Assembly: GCA_017412405.1 (NCBI GenBank)
Contig: JAFPYB010000070.1
Span: forward strand, 1-35,871
Length of the DNA stretch: 35,871 nt
Reading direction: 5' to 3'
Source: Treponema sp.
GTDB lineage: Bacteria > Spirochaetota > Spirochaetia > Treponematales > Treponemataceae
In this document: positions 1 through 7,717 of the stretch, one piece after another
How the letters are laid out: each line of letters starts with the position of its first letter
Position numbering within the stretch: the first letter of the stretch is position 1
Program-made: the position numbers and the translations under genes
Notes under the pieces: model-generated
Seen by the model: only the letters and a program-made list of their open reading frames with translations
Told to the model about the DNA's origin: nothing
Databases searched by the model: none

Positions 1-1
1 A

Positions 2-883
2 ACGATTCCCCAGCAGTCAGAAAATATCGATGTAGCTATCGTAAACTGGCTGAGCTTCTCAACGCCAATCAAGACAACCATTGACTTGTGCGGACACACT
101 ATAAAAACAACATCTGACACTTGCGTTCGTTTCAATGCCCATAAAATAGACATCACTTTCAAGAACGGAAACTTGAATGTATACAACATTACTTTCGCGG
201 ACATAAACGACGGAAACGGAACGCCCTCCAAAATAACATTTGACGGAATAACCGCAGAACAGCCAGAAACAACTACTACCGCCACGGTCCTATCCCCGCT
301 CTTTAACATATCTTGCGGAGGAACGCTCGTTCTGACGGGCGGCTCGGTGGCAAAGAGCACCGACCTGACTGCCGGTATGACAGTAAAACTTGAAGACTCA
401 ACACTTGTCCTTCTTGGCGGAAAGGTGGAAGGCACAGTGAGCATGAGCTCTCCCAACAATACAACGACAGCCGCGCTCCTGGACGAATGGAACGGAATCA
501 CCGCTACAGGCGCGAACAGAATTGGCTCAATTTCCGCCACAATGGGAGACAAAAACTACATCCTCTTCGGCGGGGACTCAACCGCAGAAAACGTAGAAGC
601 CAATTTTGCTGAAACTGATGAAGAAAGCAATCTCCGTCTTGCCCAATCCGCCGCCATCAGCGGGGAGGCGGAAGAAGCGGGAAAATTCGCAAGTATTAAC
701 TCCACGAACAGAATAACACTGATTACATCCCAGTACGACGACAAGCCAGATGGCTTTGCGGTCATGGAGGAACCAGATACTCGGTATTTCAAGCTTCCCG
801 AGGATAGTGATTACCACTGGATGCCAAACAATGTGTGGGGCCAAGATGAACCGCTCAAAAGCTATTCACCGTGGAGCGCGTAG
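2..883 (+). CDS. Partial Ser/Thr-rich surface-type protein, C-terminal part
   Basis: The reading frame is open from the window edge, so the start lies outside; an internal TTG at 86 is not a convincing start. About 293 residues are visible. They are rich in Thr, Ser, Gly and Asn, with alternating short hydrophobic stretches (for example LVLTGGSV, LVLLGGKV) of the kind seen in beta-helix or beta-solenoid surface proteins. There are no membrane segments in the visible part and no catalytic motif that I recognise. The protein ends with an aromatic, proline-containing tail (SYSPWSA). It converges on the DUF1850 gene. I do not recognise the family; an exported or outer-surface role is inferred from composition only. 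Confidence 0.6.
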   Translation, partial: TIPQQSENIDVAIVNWLSFSTPIKTTIDLCGHTIKTTSDTCVRFNAHKIDITFKNGNLNVYNITFADINDGNGTPSKITFDGITAEQPETTTTATVLSPLFNISCGGTLVLTGGSVAKSTDLTAGMTVKLEDSTLVLLGGKVEGTVSMSSPNNTTTAALLDEWNGITATGANRIGSISATMGDKNYILFGGDSTAENVEANFAETDEESNLRLAQSAAISGEAEEAGKFASINSTNRITLITSQYDDKPDGFAVMEEPDTRYFKLPEDSDYHWMPNNVWGQDEPLKSYSPWSA

Positions 884-1132
884 TTCGTTTCAGGCAAAAG
901 GTTTCATGACATGCCACAATTGAAAACCGTCCCGTGATTTTCATGGGGCGCAATCTCCGGCCGGCAGCAAGCTCTTGCTCTGGAACGCATTGGTCTCTTG
1001 GGCGGGGCTGTCTGCATGGAATTTACCCTGCAGCTAGAACTCATGGCCGGGTCGCGGGGCTTCGCCTGCGCTCAGCCGCCACGCCGGTTGGTGAACACAG
1101 GCGAACAAAACGGGGCGGATTCCCCCATTCCG
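884..1132. other. GC-rich intergenic region between convergent genes
   Basis: No credible gene lies here. The stretch is clearly richer in G and C than its neighbours. A small hairpin (CGCGGG, loop GCTTCG, CCTGCG) sits at 1053-1070, and no T-run follows it on either strand. The right end runs into a short dispersed repeat at 1111-1150. I could not match it to tRNA, SRP RNA, RNase P or tmRNA. Confidence 0.5.
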
Positions 1133-1150
1133 CTATCGCTCCAGCCGATG
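1111..1150 (-). repeat. Dispersed repeat, copy A
   Basis: Read on the minus strand, this contains CTGGAGCGATAGCGGAATGG followed by a GGGAATCCGCC-type segment. A close relative, CTGGAGCGTAGCGGAATGG followed by AAAAATCCCGCC, lies on the plus strand at 33787-33825. The element includes the DUF1850 stop codon, so the last residues of that protein (RLER) come from the repeat. It is not associated with a transposase. Confidence 0.5.
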
Positions 1151-1708
1151 TGACACCCCCACAATAAAATACTGCAGCAGAGAAACTTTTCTAACTTCAA
1201 AAATTACGCTCGTCTGGGGCTTGAAAAAATCTTTCAGGAAAACTTCCTTGCCAAAATCCGTATTCAGCGGCTCAGACGCATCCGCAATTGCAATCGAATG
1301 TTCCGCCACCACGCCCACCGCCATCAAAAGCCTGGGAACGACCCTGTGCAAGTTCTCAATCGCATAGCCGTTTTTTGTCACACGGAAGCGAGAGCCTTCG
1401 GTCTCGGAGCTTTCGGGAATTCCAGCCCCGTAAGAGACAAATTCCGTCATGGAAAGCTCCAGCTCCCCCGATTCAAGAGGAAAATAAAAGTCGCGCACCC
1501 TTCCCTTGTTCACCGAATGTGTGTAGCTGATGACAAAACCCCGCGCCAATGCCGCGCGTGAAAAAACCCGCTCTGAGCGGGCATTGCTATTAGAAATCGA
1601 CAGCACCCTCACCAAAGGAAAATTCAGCACAAAAAGGGCGAAAATCGTAAATAATAAAATTTTTCTCACAATACAAAAGTGCAAGGAAGAAGGATTTTTC
1701 CCAATCAT
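1133..1708 (-). CDS. DUF1850 protein associated with TAXI-type TRAP transporters
   Basis: This 191-residue protein has an N-terminal hydrophobic anchor or signal (about residues 14-36) and then the DUF1850 hallmark SYTHSVNKGRV near residue 60, followed by ESGELELSMTEFVSYGAGIP. DUF1850 proteins are normally encoded between a TAXI solute receptor and a fused TRAP permease; their function is unknown. Here the gene starts 7 bases after the damaged receptor gene, and only a weak Shine-Dalgarno sequence (GGGCAG) is visible, so translation is probably coupled. No permease gene follows. The final residues are encoded by a dispersed repeat (1111-1150), which suggests that the natural 3' end has been replaced. 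It is probably a non-functional leftover of the transporter operon. Confidence 0.75.
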   Translation of the reverse strand: MIGKNPSSLHFCIVRKILLFTIFALFVLNFPLVRVLSISNSNARSERVFSRAALARGFVISYTHSVNKGRVRDFYFPLESGELELSMTEFVSYGAGIPESSETEGSRFRVTKNGYAIENLHRVVPRLLMAVGVVAEHSIAIADASEPLNTDFGKEVFLKDFFKPQTSVIFEVRKVSLLQYFIVGVSHRLER

Positions 1709-1715
1709 CTGCCCA

Positions 1716-2249
1716 CTACTGCTTAATCAAGAACGCCAATTTCCCTGAAATATTTTGCATGTCGTCGAACGTGAGGCCATAGCCTTTGAGAATCTGTTTT
1801 GCGTTGAATTCTACGCCGGAGCCTGCACTCCCCACAGAAACACGCTTTCCCCGCAAGTCGGCAATTGATTTGATTTCGCTCGTTTTTGACGCGACAATCT
1901 GAACGACTTCCGAGTAAAGCGTCCCGATTGAAGCCAGGTTCGGCAATTTTTGCCCGTCGAACATATCAGTGCCATGATACGCATAATCCATAACATCGTT
2001 CTGAACAGTTGCGAATTGGGCGTCACCCTTTGAGATGAGACGCAAATTCTCGACAGAAGCACCAGTTGCCTGGGTCATAACATTCATATTCTCGATTTTT
2101 GTGTTCCAGATGTCAGCAATTGCGCCACCGAAAGGATAATAAGTCCCCGAAGTGCCGCCCGTAGCGAGAACGAGGTTCTTTTTTTGGTTGCAGAAAGCGA
2201 GCGCAAGAAGCACAGCCACAACAGAAGCAAAAACAATACGCTTTTTCAT
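1716..2249 (-). pseudogene. TAXI-family TRAP solute receptor, internally deleted
   Basis: The start is typical of a TAXI receptor lipoprotein: a signal peptide ending in the lipobox LAFC, then ATGGTSGTYYPFGGAIADIW, TGASVENLRL and DLRGKRVSVGSAGSGVE. At about residue 165 (YGLTFDDM) the similarity stops and the frame ends 13 residues later. Reading the same bases in another frame (+2) gives HAKYFREIGVLD followed by TAA, which is the expected C-terminus of this family. The gene has therefore lost about 140 internal codons and the remaining tail is out of frame. Full-length relatives have about 320 residues; this one has 177. The start has a G-rich ribosome site (AGGGGGCGG) and lies 12 bases after cdd, so the three genes form one operon. 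The product cannot form a complete two-lobed binding protein. Confidence 0.85.
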
Positions 2250-2261
2250 TTTTACCGCCCC

Positions 2262-2660
2262 CTACAGGCTTTCAGGTCCGAAACCGCCCACGAGAAGCTC
2301 TTTCAGGCTGTGCGTCTCAAACCTTCCGTCGTTTGCGGCGCACAACACGGTCAAGCCGGGGTTGAACTCGTACATGAATTGGCGGCACATTCCGCAGGGC
2401 GTACATATTACGTCGGAAGAACCTGCAATCGCTATTTTTGAGAACGAGCGATGACCGCCAGAAACAGCCGAAGACATTGCGTTGCGCTCGGCGCATATTC
2501 CGCATGGGTACGAAGCATTCTCCACATTGCAGCCCGTGTAGACCGTGCCGTCGTCGCACAGCAGGGCAGCCCCCACCCTATACTTTGAATAGGGACTATA
2601 GGAATTTGCCCTCGCCTCCAATGCTTTTTTCACCAACAATTCATCCGTCACGTTCTCCAT
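2262..2660 (-). CDS. cdd: Cytidine deaminase
   Basis: Hydrolytic deamination of cytidine and deoxycytidine to uridine and deoxyuridine in pyrimidine salvage, in the cytoplasm. The product has 132 residues when started at the ATG at 2660, the usual size of the small tetrameric enzyme, and that ATG is preceded by GGAGAG at good spacing. A longer reading from a TTG at 2714 lacks a ribosome site. The zinc and catalytic signature is present: CAERNA (Cys ligand and catalytic Glu) and CTPCGMC (two further Cys ligands). Substrate-binding residues lie in the GCNVENASY segment. It is the first gene of an operon with the broken TAXI receptor and DUF1850. A -35/-10 pair is visible upstream (2718-2747). 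Confidence 0.93.
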   Translation of the reverse strand: MENVTDELLVKKALEARANSYSPYSKYRVGAALLCDDGTVYTGCNVENASYPCGICAERNAMSSAVSGGHRSFSKIAIAGSSDVICTPCGMCRQFMYEFNPGLTVLCAANDGRFETHSLKELLVGGFGPESL

Positions 2661-2717
2661 ACGGCTCTCCACCAACATAAAGTCATTGATTCTATATTTC
2701 TTCTTTATCGGCAATAG

Positions 2718-2747
2718 ATTTTACTACAAGCATAGGTGTTGTTTCAA
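2718..2747 (-). promoter_or_regulatory. Promoter of the cdd operon
   Basis: On the minus strand TTGAAA (2747-2742) and TAAAAT (2723-2718) are separated by 18 bases. The predicted transcript start near 2711 leaves a leader of about 50 bases before cdd. The -35 overlaps the -35 of the divergent asnS promoter, so the two promoters may compete. Confidence 0.5.
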
Positions 2748-2767
2748 TGCGTTCAAACTGCTAGAAT
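2739..2767 (+). promoter_or_regulatory. Promoter of asnS, nearly leaderless
   Basis: TTGTTT (2739-2744), 17 bases, then TAGAAT (2762-2767). The -10 ends 9 bases before the asnS ATG, so the predicted leader is about 3 bases. No Shine-Dalgarno sequence lies before the start. Confidence 0.5.
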
Positions 2768-2776
2768 CATTGGATT

Positions 2777-4225
2777 ATGAAAACAGAATTAATCAAAGAC
2801 ATCCTCACTTCCGCACCTGACGGGCGCAGCGTCACCGTCTGCGGTTGGGTACGCACAATGCGCGACTCAAAGAACCTCGTGTTTGTTCAAGTAAACGACG
2901 GTTCATGTTTCGCTTCAATCCAGCTCACTTTCGACAGAACAAATCCATTGAATCCTGCAAATGCAGAGAATATTGAAAAAGCGCTCGCCGACATTTCAAC
3001 GGGCGCGTCCGTAAAAGCAACTGGAAAACTCATTGAGTCTCCGGCAAGCGGGCAGGCGGTGGAAGTAAACGTGGAAACGCTCATCGTCCTGGGAAAATGC
3101 CCCTCAGACTACCCAATCCAGAAAAAAGCCGCAAGCATGGAATTCCTTCGGGAAAACGCCCATCTCCGCGCCAGGACAAACACTTTCGGAGCCGTTTTCC
3201 GCATGAGAAGCCAGATGGCGTTCGCATTGCACTCATTCTTTCAGGAGCGTGGCTTCTACTACATAAACACGCCGGAAATCACCTGCTCCGACTGCGAGGG
3301 CGCAGGCGAAATGTTCCAGATTACAACCCTGAGCCTCGAAAAGCTCGCCGAGCTTGCCGTGGAAAAGGGGGCTGCCGGCATGAAAAAAGAGGATGCGGCA
3401 AAACTCGTCAACTACTCAAAGGACTTCTTCGGAAAACAGGCCTCCCTCACCGTTTCAGGCCAGCTTGAGGCAGAAACGCTGGCAACGGCTCTTGGCCGCG
3501 TGTACACTTTCGGTCCCACCTTCCGCGCCGAGAACTCAAACACCACGCGCCATCTGGCGGAATTCTGGATGTGCGAGCCGGAAATGGCCTTCTTCGACCT
3601 GAACGACGACATGGACATTCAGGAAGAGTTCATCAAGTACCTCTTGAACTGGGCTCTTACAAAATGCTCCGCCGACATGGAATTCTTCAACAAACGCATC
3701 CAGCCGGGCGTTATCGCCACGCTCACGTCCGTTGTCGAAACTCCGTTCAAGCGAGTCTCCTACACAGAGGCCGTGGCCGAGCTTGAGAAACACGCCGATG
3801 ACTTTGAGTTCAAGCCCTACTGGGGCTGCGATTTGGCGACAGAGCACGAGCGGTATCTGACAGAAAAAATCTACAAATGCCCTGTCATGGTCTACAACTA
3901 TCCAAAAGAAATCAAGGCTTTCTACATGAAGCTCAACGATGACGGAAAAACCGTAAAGGCCGTGGACGTTCTCGTTCCAGGACTTGGCGAAATCATCGGC
4001 GGCTCCGAGCGCGAGGAAAACTACGACAAGCTCCTGAACAGAATCAACGAGCTGGGATTAAAGCCGGAGGATTACGAATGGTACTTGGATCTCCGCAAAT
4101 TCGGCACTGTCCCGCACTCAGGCTTCGGCTTGGGCTTTGAGCGGCTTTTGCTCTACGTCACGGGAATGCAGAACATAAGGGACGTAATTCCGTATCCGAG
4201 GGCACCTAAGTTGCCTGATTACTAA
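2777..4225 (+). CDS. asnS: Asparaginyl-tRNA synthetase
   Basis: Charges tRNA-Asn with asparagine using ATP; class IIb aminoacyl-tRNA synthetase in the cytoplasm. The 482 residues match the family length. An N-terminal OB-fold anticodon-binding domain ([21 protein letters not shown], with the motif from about residue 19) is followed by the catalytic core: motif 2 around [20 protein letters not shown] and motif 3 [19 protein letters not shown] near the C-terminus. The [10 protein letters not shown] form separates it from aspartyl-tRNA synthetases. It stands alone and is divergent from cdd. There is no Shine-Dalgarno sequence, but a -10 lies just upstream, so initiation is probably on a nearly leaderless mRNA. 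The stop codon merges with a tandem repeat that begins at 4224. Confidence 0.96.
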   Translation: MKTELIKDILTSAPDGRSVTVCGWVRTMRDSKNLVFVQVNDGSCFASIQLTFDRTNPLNPANAENIEKALADISTGASVKATGKLIESPASGQAVEVNVETLIVLGKCPSDYPIQKKAASMEFLRENAHLRARTNTFGAVFRMRSQMAFALHSFFQERGFYYINTPEITCSDCEGAGEMFQITTLSLEKLAELAVEKGAAGMKKEDAAKLVNYSKDFFGKQASLTVSGQLEAETLATALGRVYTFGPTFRAENSNTTRHLAEFWMCEPEMAFFDLNDDMDIQEEFIKYLLNWALTKCSADMEFFNKRIQPGVIATLTSVVETPFKRVSYTEAVAELEKHADDFEFKPYWGCDLATEHERYLTEKIYKCPVMVYNYPKEIKAFYMKLNDDGKTVKAVDVLVPGLGEIIGGSEREENYDKLLNRINELGLKPEDYEWYLDLRKFGTVPHSGFGLGFERLLLYVTGMQNIRDVIPYPRAPKLPDY

Positions 4226-4392
4226 CTTCGTTAGAAACCAGCCAACTTCAACGAGTTTGAAGCTTTGCTTCAAACTCGCGCACTATTGCGGTTCCAACTT
4301 CGTTAGAAATCAGCCAACTTCAAAGGGCTTGGAGCTTTTCTTCAAACTCGCGCACTATTGCAGTTCCAACTTCGTTAGAAATCTGCCAACTC
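4224..4392. repeat. 72-bp tandem repeat, about 2.3 copies
   Basis: The segment AACTTCGTTAGAAA begins at 4224, 4296 and 4368, an exact 72-base spacing. The units also share GCCAACTTC and CTTCAAACTCGCGCACTATTG. The third copy stops after about 25 bases. The first unit carries a perfect 12-bp hairpin; in the second unit the left arm has diverged. The repeat is in an intergenic position, and although 72 is divisible by 3 there is no ribosome site, so I do not treat it as coding. Confidence 0.85.
4252..4278 (+). terminator. Hairpin after asnS, possible terminator without T-run
   Basis: CGAGTTTGAAGC (4252-4263), loop TTT, GCTTCAAACTCG (4267-4278): a perfect 12-bp stem 27 bases after the asnS stop. 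No T-run follows, so it may protect the 3' end or stop transcription only with help from Rho. Confidence 0.35.
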
Positions 4393-4393
4393 C

Positions 4394-4446
4394 ATCGCAC
4401 AGCAGGGCGGCTCCCACTAACATAAAGTCTTTCATTGCACTATACT
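4394..4446 (-). pseudogene. Remnant of a second cdd 5' region upstream of fumC
   Basis: CGCACAGCAGGGCGGCTCCCAC (4396 onward) resembles cdd codons at 2555-2575, and AACATAAAGTC (4419-4429) matches the bases just upstream of the cdd start at 2674-2684. In cdd these two pieces are about 93 bases apart and both end in CCACC-like sequence, so a deletion between CCACC repeats in a duplicated copy would yield this arrangement. The resemblance appears to continue into the fumC -10 region. Confidence 0.5.
4441..4446 (+). promoter_or_regulatory. -10 box of fumC, nearly leaderless
   Basis: TATACT ends 9 bases before the fumC ATG at 4456, predicting a leader of about 3 bases. The -35 is weak and no Shine-Dalgarno sequence is present. 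Confidence 0.4.
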
Positions 4447-4455
4447 TTTCCATAT

Positions 4456-5841
4456 ATGGAAAACACAAAATTCAGAATTGAGCACGACTCCATGGGCGAA
4501 GTAAGCGTCCCGGCGGACAAATATTGGGCGGCACAAACAGAGCGAAGCCACCAGAATTTCAAAATCGGAATGGGCATTGAGACAATGCCAAAAGAAATAA
4601 TCACGGCTTTCGGTCTTCTGAAAAAAGCATCGGCCATAGCAAACAATGCGCTCCGCCCAGAAAAAATGACAGCGGAAAAACTTGATGCAATCTCAAAGGC
4701 CTGCGACCAGGTGATTTCCGGAACGCTTTCAGAGCATTTTCCCCTCGTGGTATGGCAGACAGGAAGCGGAACTCAGTCCAACATGAACGCGAACGAGGTC
4801 ATCGCAAACAGGGGAAACGAGCTGGCAGGGAAAAAACTTTTGCACCCCAACGACGACATCAACATGAGCCAGTCGTCCAACGACACGTTCCCCACCGCGC
4901 TCCACATCTCGGCAGCTCTCATTCTTGAGGACAAGCTCATTCCGGCAATCGACACGCTCATAAGCACGTTCACACGCCTAGAGCGGGAAAACGAAGGCAT
5001 CGTAAAAAGCGGGCGCACCCATCTGCAGGACGCAGTGCCCATTTCGTTCAGCCAGGAAATTTCCGGCTGGCGAAGTTCTCTTGAACGCGACAAGGAGATG
5101 GTTCTTTCCTCGCTCCCATACCTAAAGCAGCTTGCATTGGGGGGAACGGCAGTGGGAACAGGGCTGAACGCGCCGCGTGGATTCGATGAGAGGGTTGCCG
5201 CGGAAATATCAAAACTCACTGGAAAGGATTTTTCCACCGCCCCGAACAAATTCCACGCCCTCACCAGCAAGGACGAAATCGTGTTTGCCCACGGAGCCGT
5301 AAAAGCCCTTGCCGCAGACATGATGAAAATTGCCAATGACGTTCGCTGGCTTGCATCAGGTCCCCGGGACGGTCTGGGGGAAATATGGATTCCAGAAAAC
5401 GAACCAGGCTCATCAATCATGCCGGGCAAAGTAAACCCCACGCAATGCGAAGCCGTCACAATGGTGGCAGTTCAAGTCATGGGAAACGATGCGGCAATCG
5501 GATTTGCGGCAAGCCAGGGAAACTTTGAGCTGAACGTTTTCATGCCAGTCATCGCCTACAACTTCCTCCAGTCGGCGCGCCTCCTTGCAGAAAGCATAAT
5601 TTCATTCAACGAAAACTGCGCCGTGGGAATCAAGGCGAACAAGGAAAAAATGCGCTTCAACCTGCATAATTCCCTCATGCTCGTCACCGCGCTCAACCCG
5701 TACATCGGCTACGAGAACGCCGCAAAAACAGCCCACAAGGCTTTCCAGGAGAACATAAGCCTGCGCGAAGCCTGTGTTGGTCTTGGCTTTTTGACGGCGG
5801 AAAAGTTCGACGAGGTGTTCAAACCGGAAGAAATGGTGTAA
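4456..5841 (+). CDS. fumC: Class II fumarate hydratase
   Basis: Reversible hydration of fumarate to malate, an iron-independent homotetramer in the cytoplasm; in a fermentative anaerobe it may work toward fumarate and succinate. The product has 461 residues from the ATG at 4456 (MENTKFRIEHD), which aligns with the family start; an upstream ATG at 4435 would add seven residues. Signatures in order: SSNDTFPTALHI, SGRTHLQDAVPISFSQEISG and the fumarase/aspartase signature GSSIMPGKVNPTQCE. The expected C-terminal region GYENAAK is present. It stands alone between asnS and ptsI. There is no ribosome site, and the -10 box lies at 4441-4446. Confidence 0.95.
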   Translation: MENTKFRIEHDSMGEVSVPADKYWAAQTERSHQNFKIGMGIETMPKEIITAFGLLKKASAIANNALRPEKMTAEKLDAISKACDQVISGTLSEHFPLVVWQTGSGTQSNMNANEVIANRGNELAGKKLLHPNDDINMSQSSNDTFPTALHISAALILEDKLIPAIDTLISTFTRLERENEGIVKSGRTHLQDAVPISFSQEISGWRSSLERDKEMVLSSLPYLKQLALGGTAVGTGLNAPRGFDERVAAEISKLTGKDFSTAPNKFHALTSKDEIVFAHGAVKALAADMMKIANDVRWLASGPRDGLGEIWIPENEPGSSIMPGKVNPTQCEAVTMVAVQVMGNDAAIGFAASQGNFELNVFMPVIAYNFLQSARLLAESIISFNENCAVGIKANKEKMRFNLHNSLMLVTALNPYIGYENAAKTAHKAFQENISLREACVGLGFLTAEKFDEVFKPEEMV

Positions 5842-5922
5842 GGAAAAAAATGTCATGCCGCGAGTTTTGCGAATCTTCCAAGTTCACGGAACGCGCGGGA
5901 GCCGCAAACTTTCCCATAGAAT

Positions 5923-5951
5923 TTGACAGTTTTCCCCGATAGCAATATTAT
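5923..5951 (+). promoter_or_regulatory. Promoter of ptsI, predicted leaderless
   Basis: TTGACA (5923-5928), 17 bases, TATTAT (5946-5951): a near-consensus promoter. Transcription should start at or next to the A of the ATG at 5958. Confidence 0.7.
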
Positions 5952-5957
5952 GGGAGA

Positions 5958-7661
5958 ATGAGCATTTTGTTTGGTTTGGCTGCATCAGATGGAATCGGAA
6001 TCGGAAAAGCATTCGTGATTCCAGAAGCAGAAAAAAGAGAAATTCCGAATTATTCCATCCTCCCCGGTGACAGACAGGAGCAGCTCAGAAGATTAGACAG
6101 CTCAATCGCCACTGTAACAACGCATATTGCGGCACAAATGGATGCCGTAAAGAACAACAGGGTTCAAAAAGAGATTTTTGAAACATACTTCCTCATGCTC
6201 AACGACCCCGAATTCATCAAGGACGTAAAAAAGACGTTCGAGGAATCGGACAAGAACATTGAGCACATCCTGAATCTCAAAACAGAAGAATACGCAGCAA
6301 AGCTCCGTTCAAGCGGAAACGAATACTTGGCAGAACGCGCCCAGGACATTACGGACATTTTCGGCCGCGTTCTTGACGACCTCATCGACTACCACCCCTT
6401 CGACATAGAAACAATCCCGGACGATGTGGTAATCGTGACAAGCAATTTAAGCCCAAGCGACACTTTCATCCTCTCAAAACGGCGGATTTTGGGAATCGTG
6501 CTATCCGAAGGCGGCGTTTCAAGCCATGTGGGAATCCTTGCAAGGAACTTCGGCATCCCGGCCGTGTTCGGAATCGAGAATATTTTTGAGGAATTTCAGA
6601 GCGGGGAAACGGTCATCGTGGACGGAATTTCGGGCGAAGTCGTCACAACCCCCGACGAGCAGACTCTTTCCGACTACTACAAAAAAGTTGACATCGAAAA
6701 GGAAAATGCCGCACGGCTCTCGGCATTCCGCGACAAGGACGCAAGGACACAGGACGGCGTTGAGTTTCACCTGTACGCAAACATCGGCACTGTGGAAGAA
6801 ACTCAGTTCGCGCTGGACAAGGGGGCTGCAGGAATCGGGCTTTTCAGGACGGAATTTCTGTTCATGAGCAACTCGAACAGCGATATTTCCCCTGCCCATT
6901 CAAGCCTTTTCAGCGAGGAAAGCCAGTTTGAATCATACAAAAAAGTCCTGGAGGTGATGGGCGAGAAACCCGTGACCATCAGAACGCTTGATGCAGGCGG
7001 AGACAAAATCATCAACTCGTCGGAGCTGAAAATCAGCGACGAAAAAAACCCGCTCCTTGGACTCCGTGCAATCCGCCTCACCCTGGCAAACCCGAATCTT
7101 CTCAAAACGCAATTTCGGGCATTGTTCCGCGCCAGCATGTACGGCAACCTCAAAATCATGCTTCCGCTCATCACCAGCGAGGAGCAGATTGACTGTGCGC
7201 TGGCCATCGCCGAAAAAGTGAAAGAGGAGCTTAGGCAGGAAAACATCCCGTTCAAGGACAATGTCCCCATCGGAATCATGGTGGAGACAGCGGCAGCCGC
7301 AATTATGGCGGATGTTTTGGCAAAGAAAGTCGATTTTTTCTCCATCGGTACGAACGACTTGACCCAGTATGTCATAGGCGTTGACCGCGAGAACCCCGCC
7401 GTGTCCGATTTGTTCGACCCGTGCCATCCTGCCGTGCTGCGTCTTATAAAGCACACCGTCCAGGAAGCGGAAAAAGCCGGAATTCCGGTGTCCGTCTGCG
7501 GCGAAATGGCGGGCAAACAAGAGTCGTTCCAAATCCTTGCGGCACTGGGAATCAGGAACATGAGCATGAGCGCAATAAAAATCGCGTCAATCAAGGAATT
7601 CCTTTCAACAAGGACACTTTCCGAGATTTCCGATTCCATTGCACTGAACACAAAGGGGTAA
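5958..7661 (+). CDS. ptsI: PTS enzyme I (phosphoenolpyruvate-protein phosphotransferase)
   Basis: Takes phosphate from phosphoenolpyruvate onto a histidine and passes it to HPr, the first step of the sugar phosphotransferase system; cytoplasmic dimer. The 567 residues match the family. The N-terminal HPr-binding and phospho-histidine domain carries the active-site His in GGVSSHVGILAR (about residue 190). The C-terminal PEP-binding barrel carries NPLLGLRAIRLTL, FFSIGTNDLTQYVIGVDREN and SVCGEMAG with the catalytic Cys. A GGGAG lies one base before the ATG, too close to serve it; a TTG at 5967 is an alternative start. The strong promoter suggests a leaderless mRNA starting at 5958. A GGDEF gene follows after 56 bases. 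No ptsH or enzyme II gene is in the window. Confidence 0.95.
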   Translation: MSILFGLAASDGIGIGKAFVIPEAEKREIPNYSILPGDRQEQLRRLDSSIATVTTHIAAQMDAVKNNRVQKEIFETYFLMLNDPEFIKDVKKTFEESDKNIEHILNLKTEEYAAKLRSSGNEYLAERAQDITDIFGRVLDDLIDYHPFDIETIPDDVVIVTSNLSPSDTFILSKRRILGIVLSEGGVSSHVGILARNFGIPAVFGIENIFEEFQSGETVIVDGISGEVVTTPDEQTLSDYYKKVDIEKENAARLSAFRDKDARTQDGVEFHLYANIGTVEETQFALDKGAAGIGLFRTEFLFMSNSNSDISPAHSSLFSEESQFESYKKVLEVMGEKPVTIRTLDAGGDKIINSSELKISDEKNPLLGLRAIRLTLANPNLLKTQFRALFRASMYGNLKIMLPLITSEEQIDCALAIAEKVKEELRQENIPFKDNVPIGIMVETAAAAIMADVLAKKVDFFSIGTNDLTQYVIGVDRENPAVSDLFDPCHPAVLRLIKHTVQEAEKAGIPVSVCGEMAGKQESFQILAALGIRNMSMSAIKIASIKEFLSTRTLSEISDSIALNTKG

Positions 7662-7717
7662 AACTTCAATTTTGCCCCATGCACTACCGCCAACGCGGAG
7701 TTTTTATAGGAGAGACA

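Noticed and set aside
884-1132. Possible structured RNA gene in the GC-rich intergenic stretch
   Set aside because: Only one small hairpin is evident, and the sequence matches none of the tRNA, SRP, RNase P or tmRNA hallmarks I could check by eye.
934-1167. Open reading frame of 77 codons in the GC-rich gap
   Set aside because: No ribosome site, Arg- and Ala-rich composition typical of chance frames in GC-rich DNA, and overlap with a dispersed repeat and the DUF1850 gene end.
4257-4481. Open reading frame across the 72-bp tandem repeat (FKLAHYC-like repeated peptide)
   Set aside because: The frame stays open only because the repeat length is a multiple of three; it has no ribosome site and runs into the fumC promoter and coding region.
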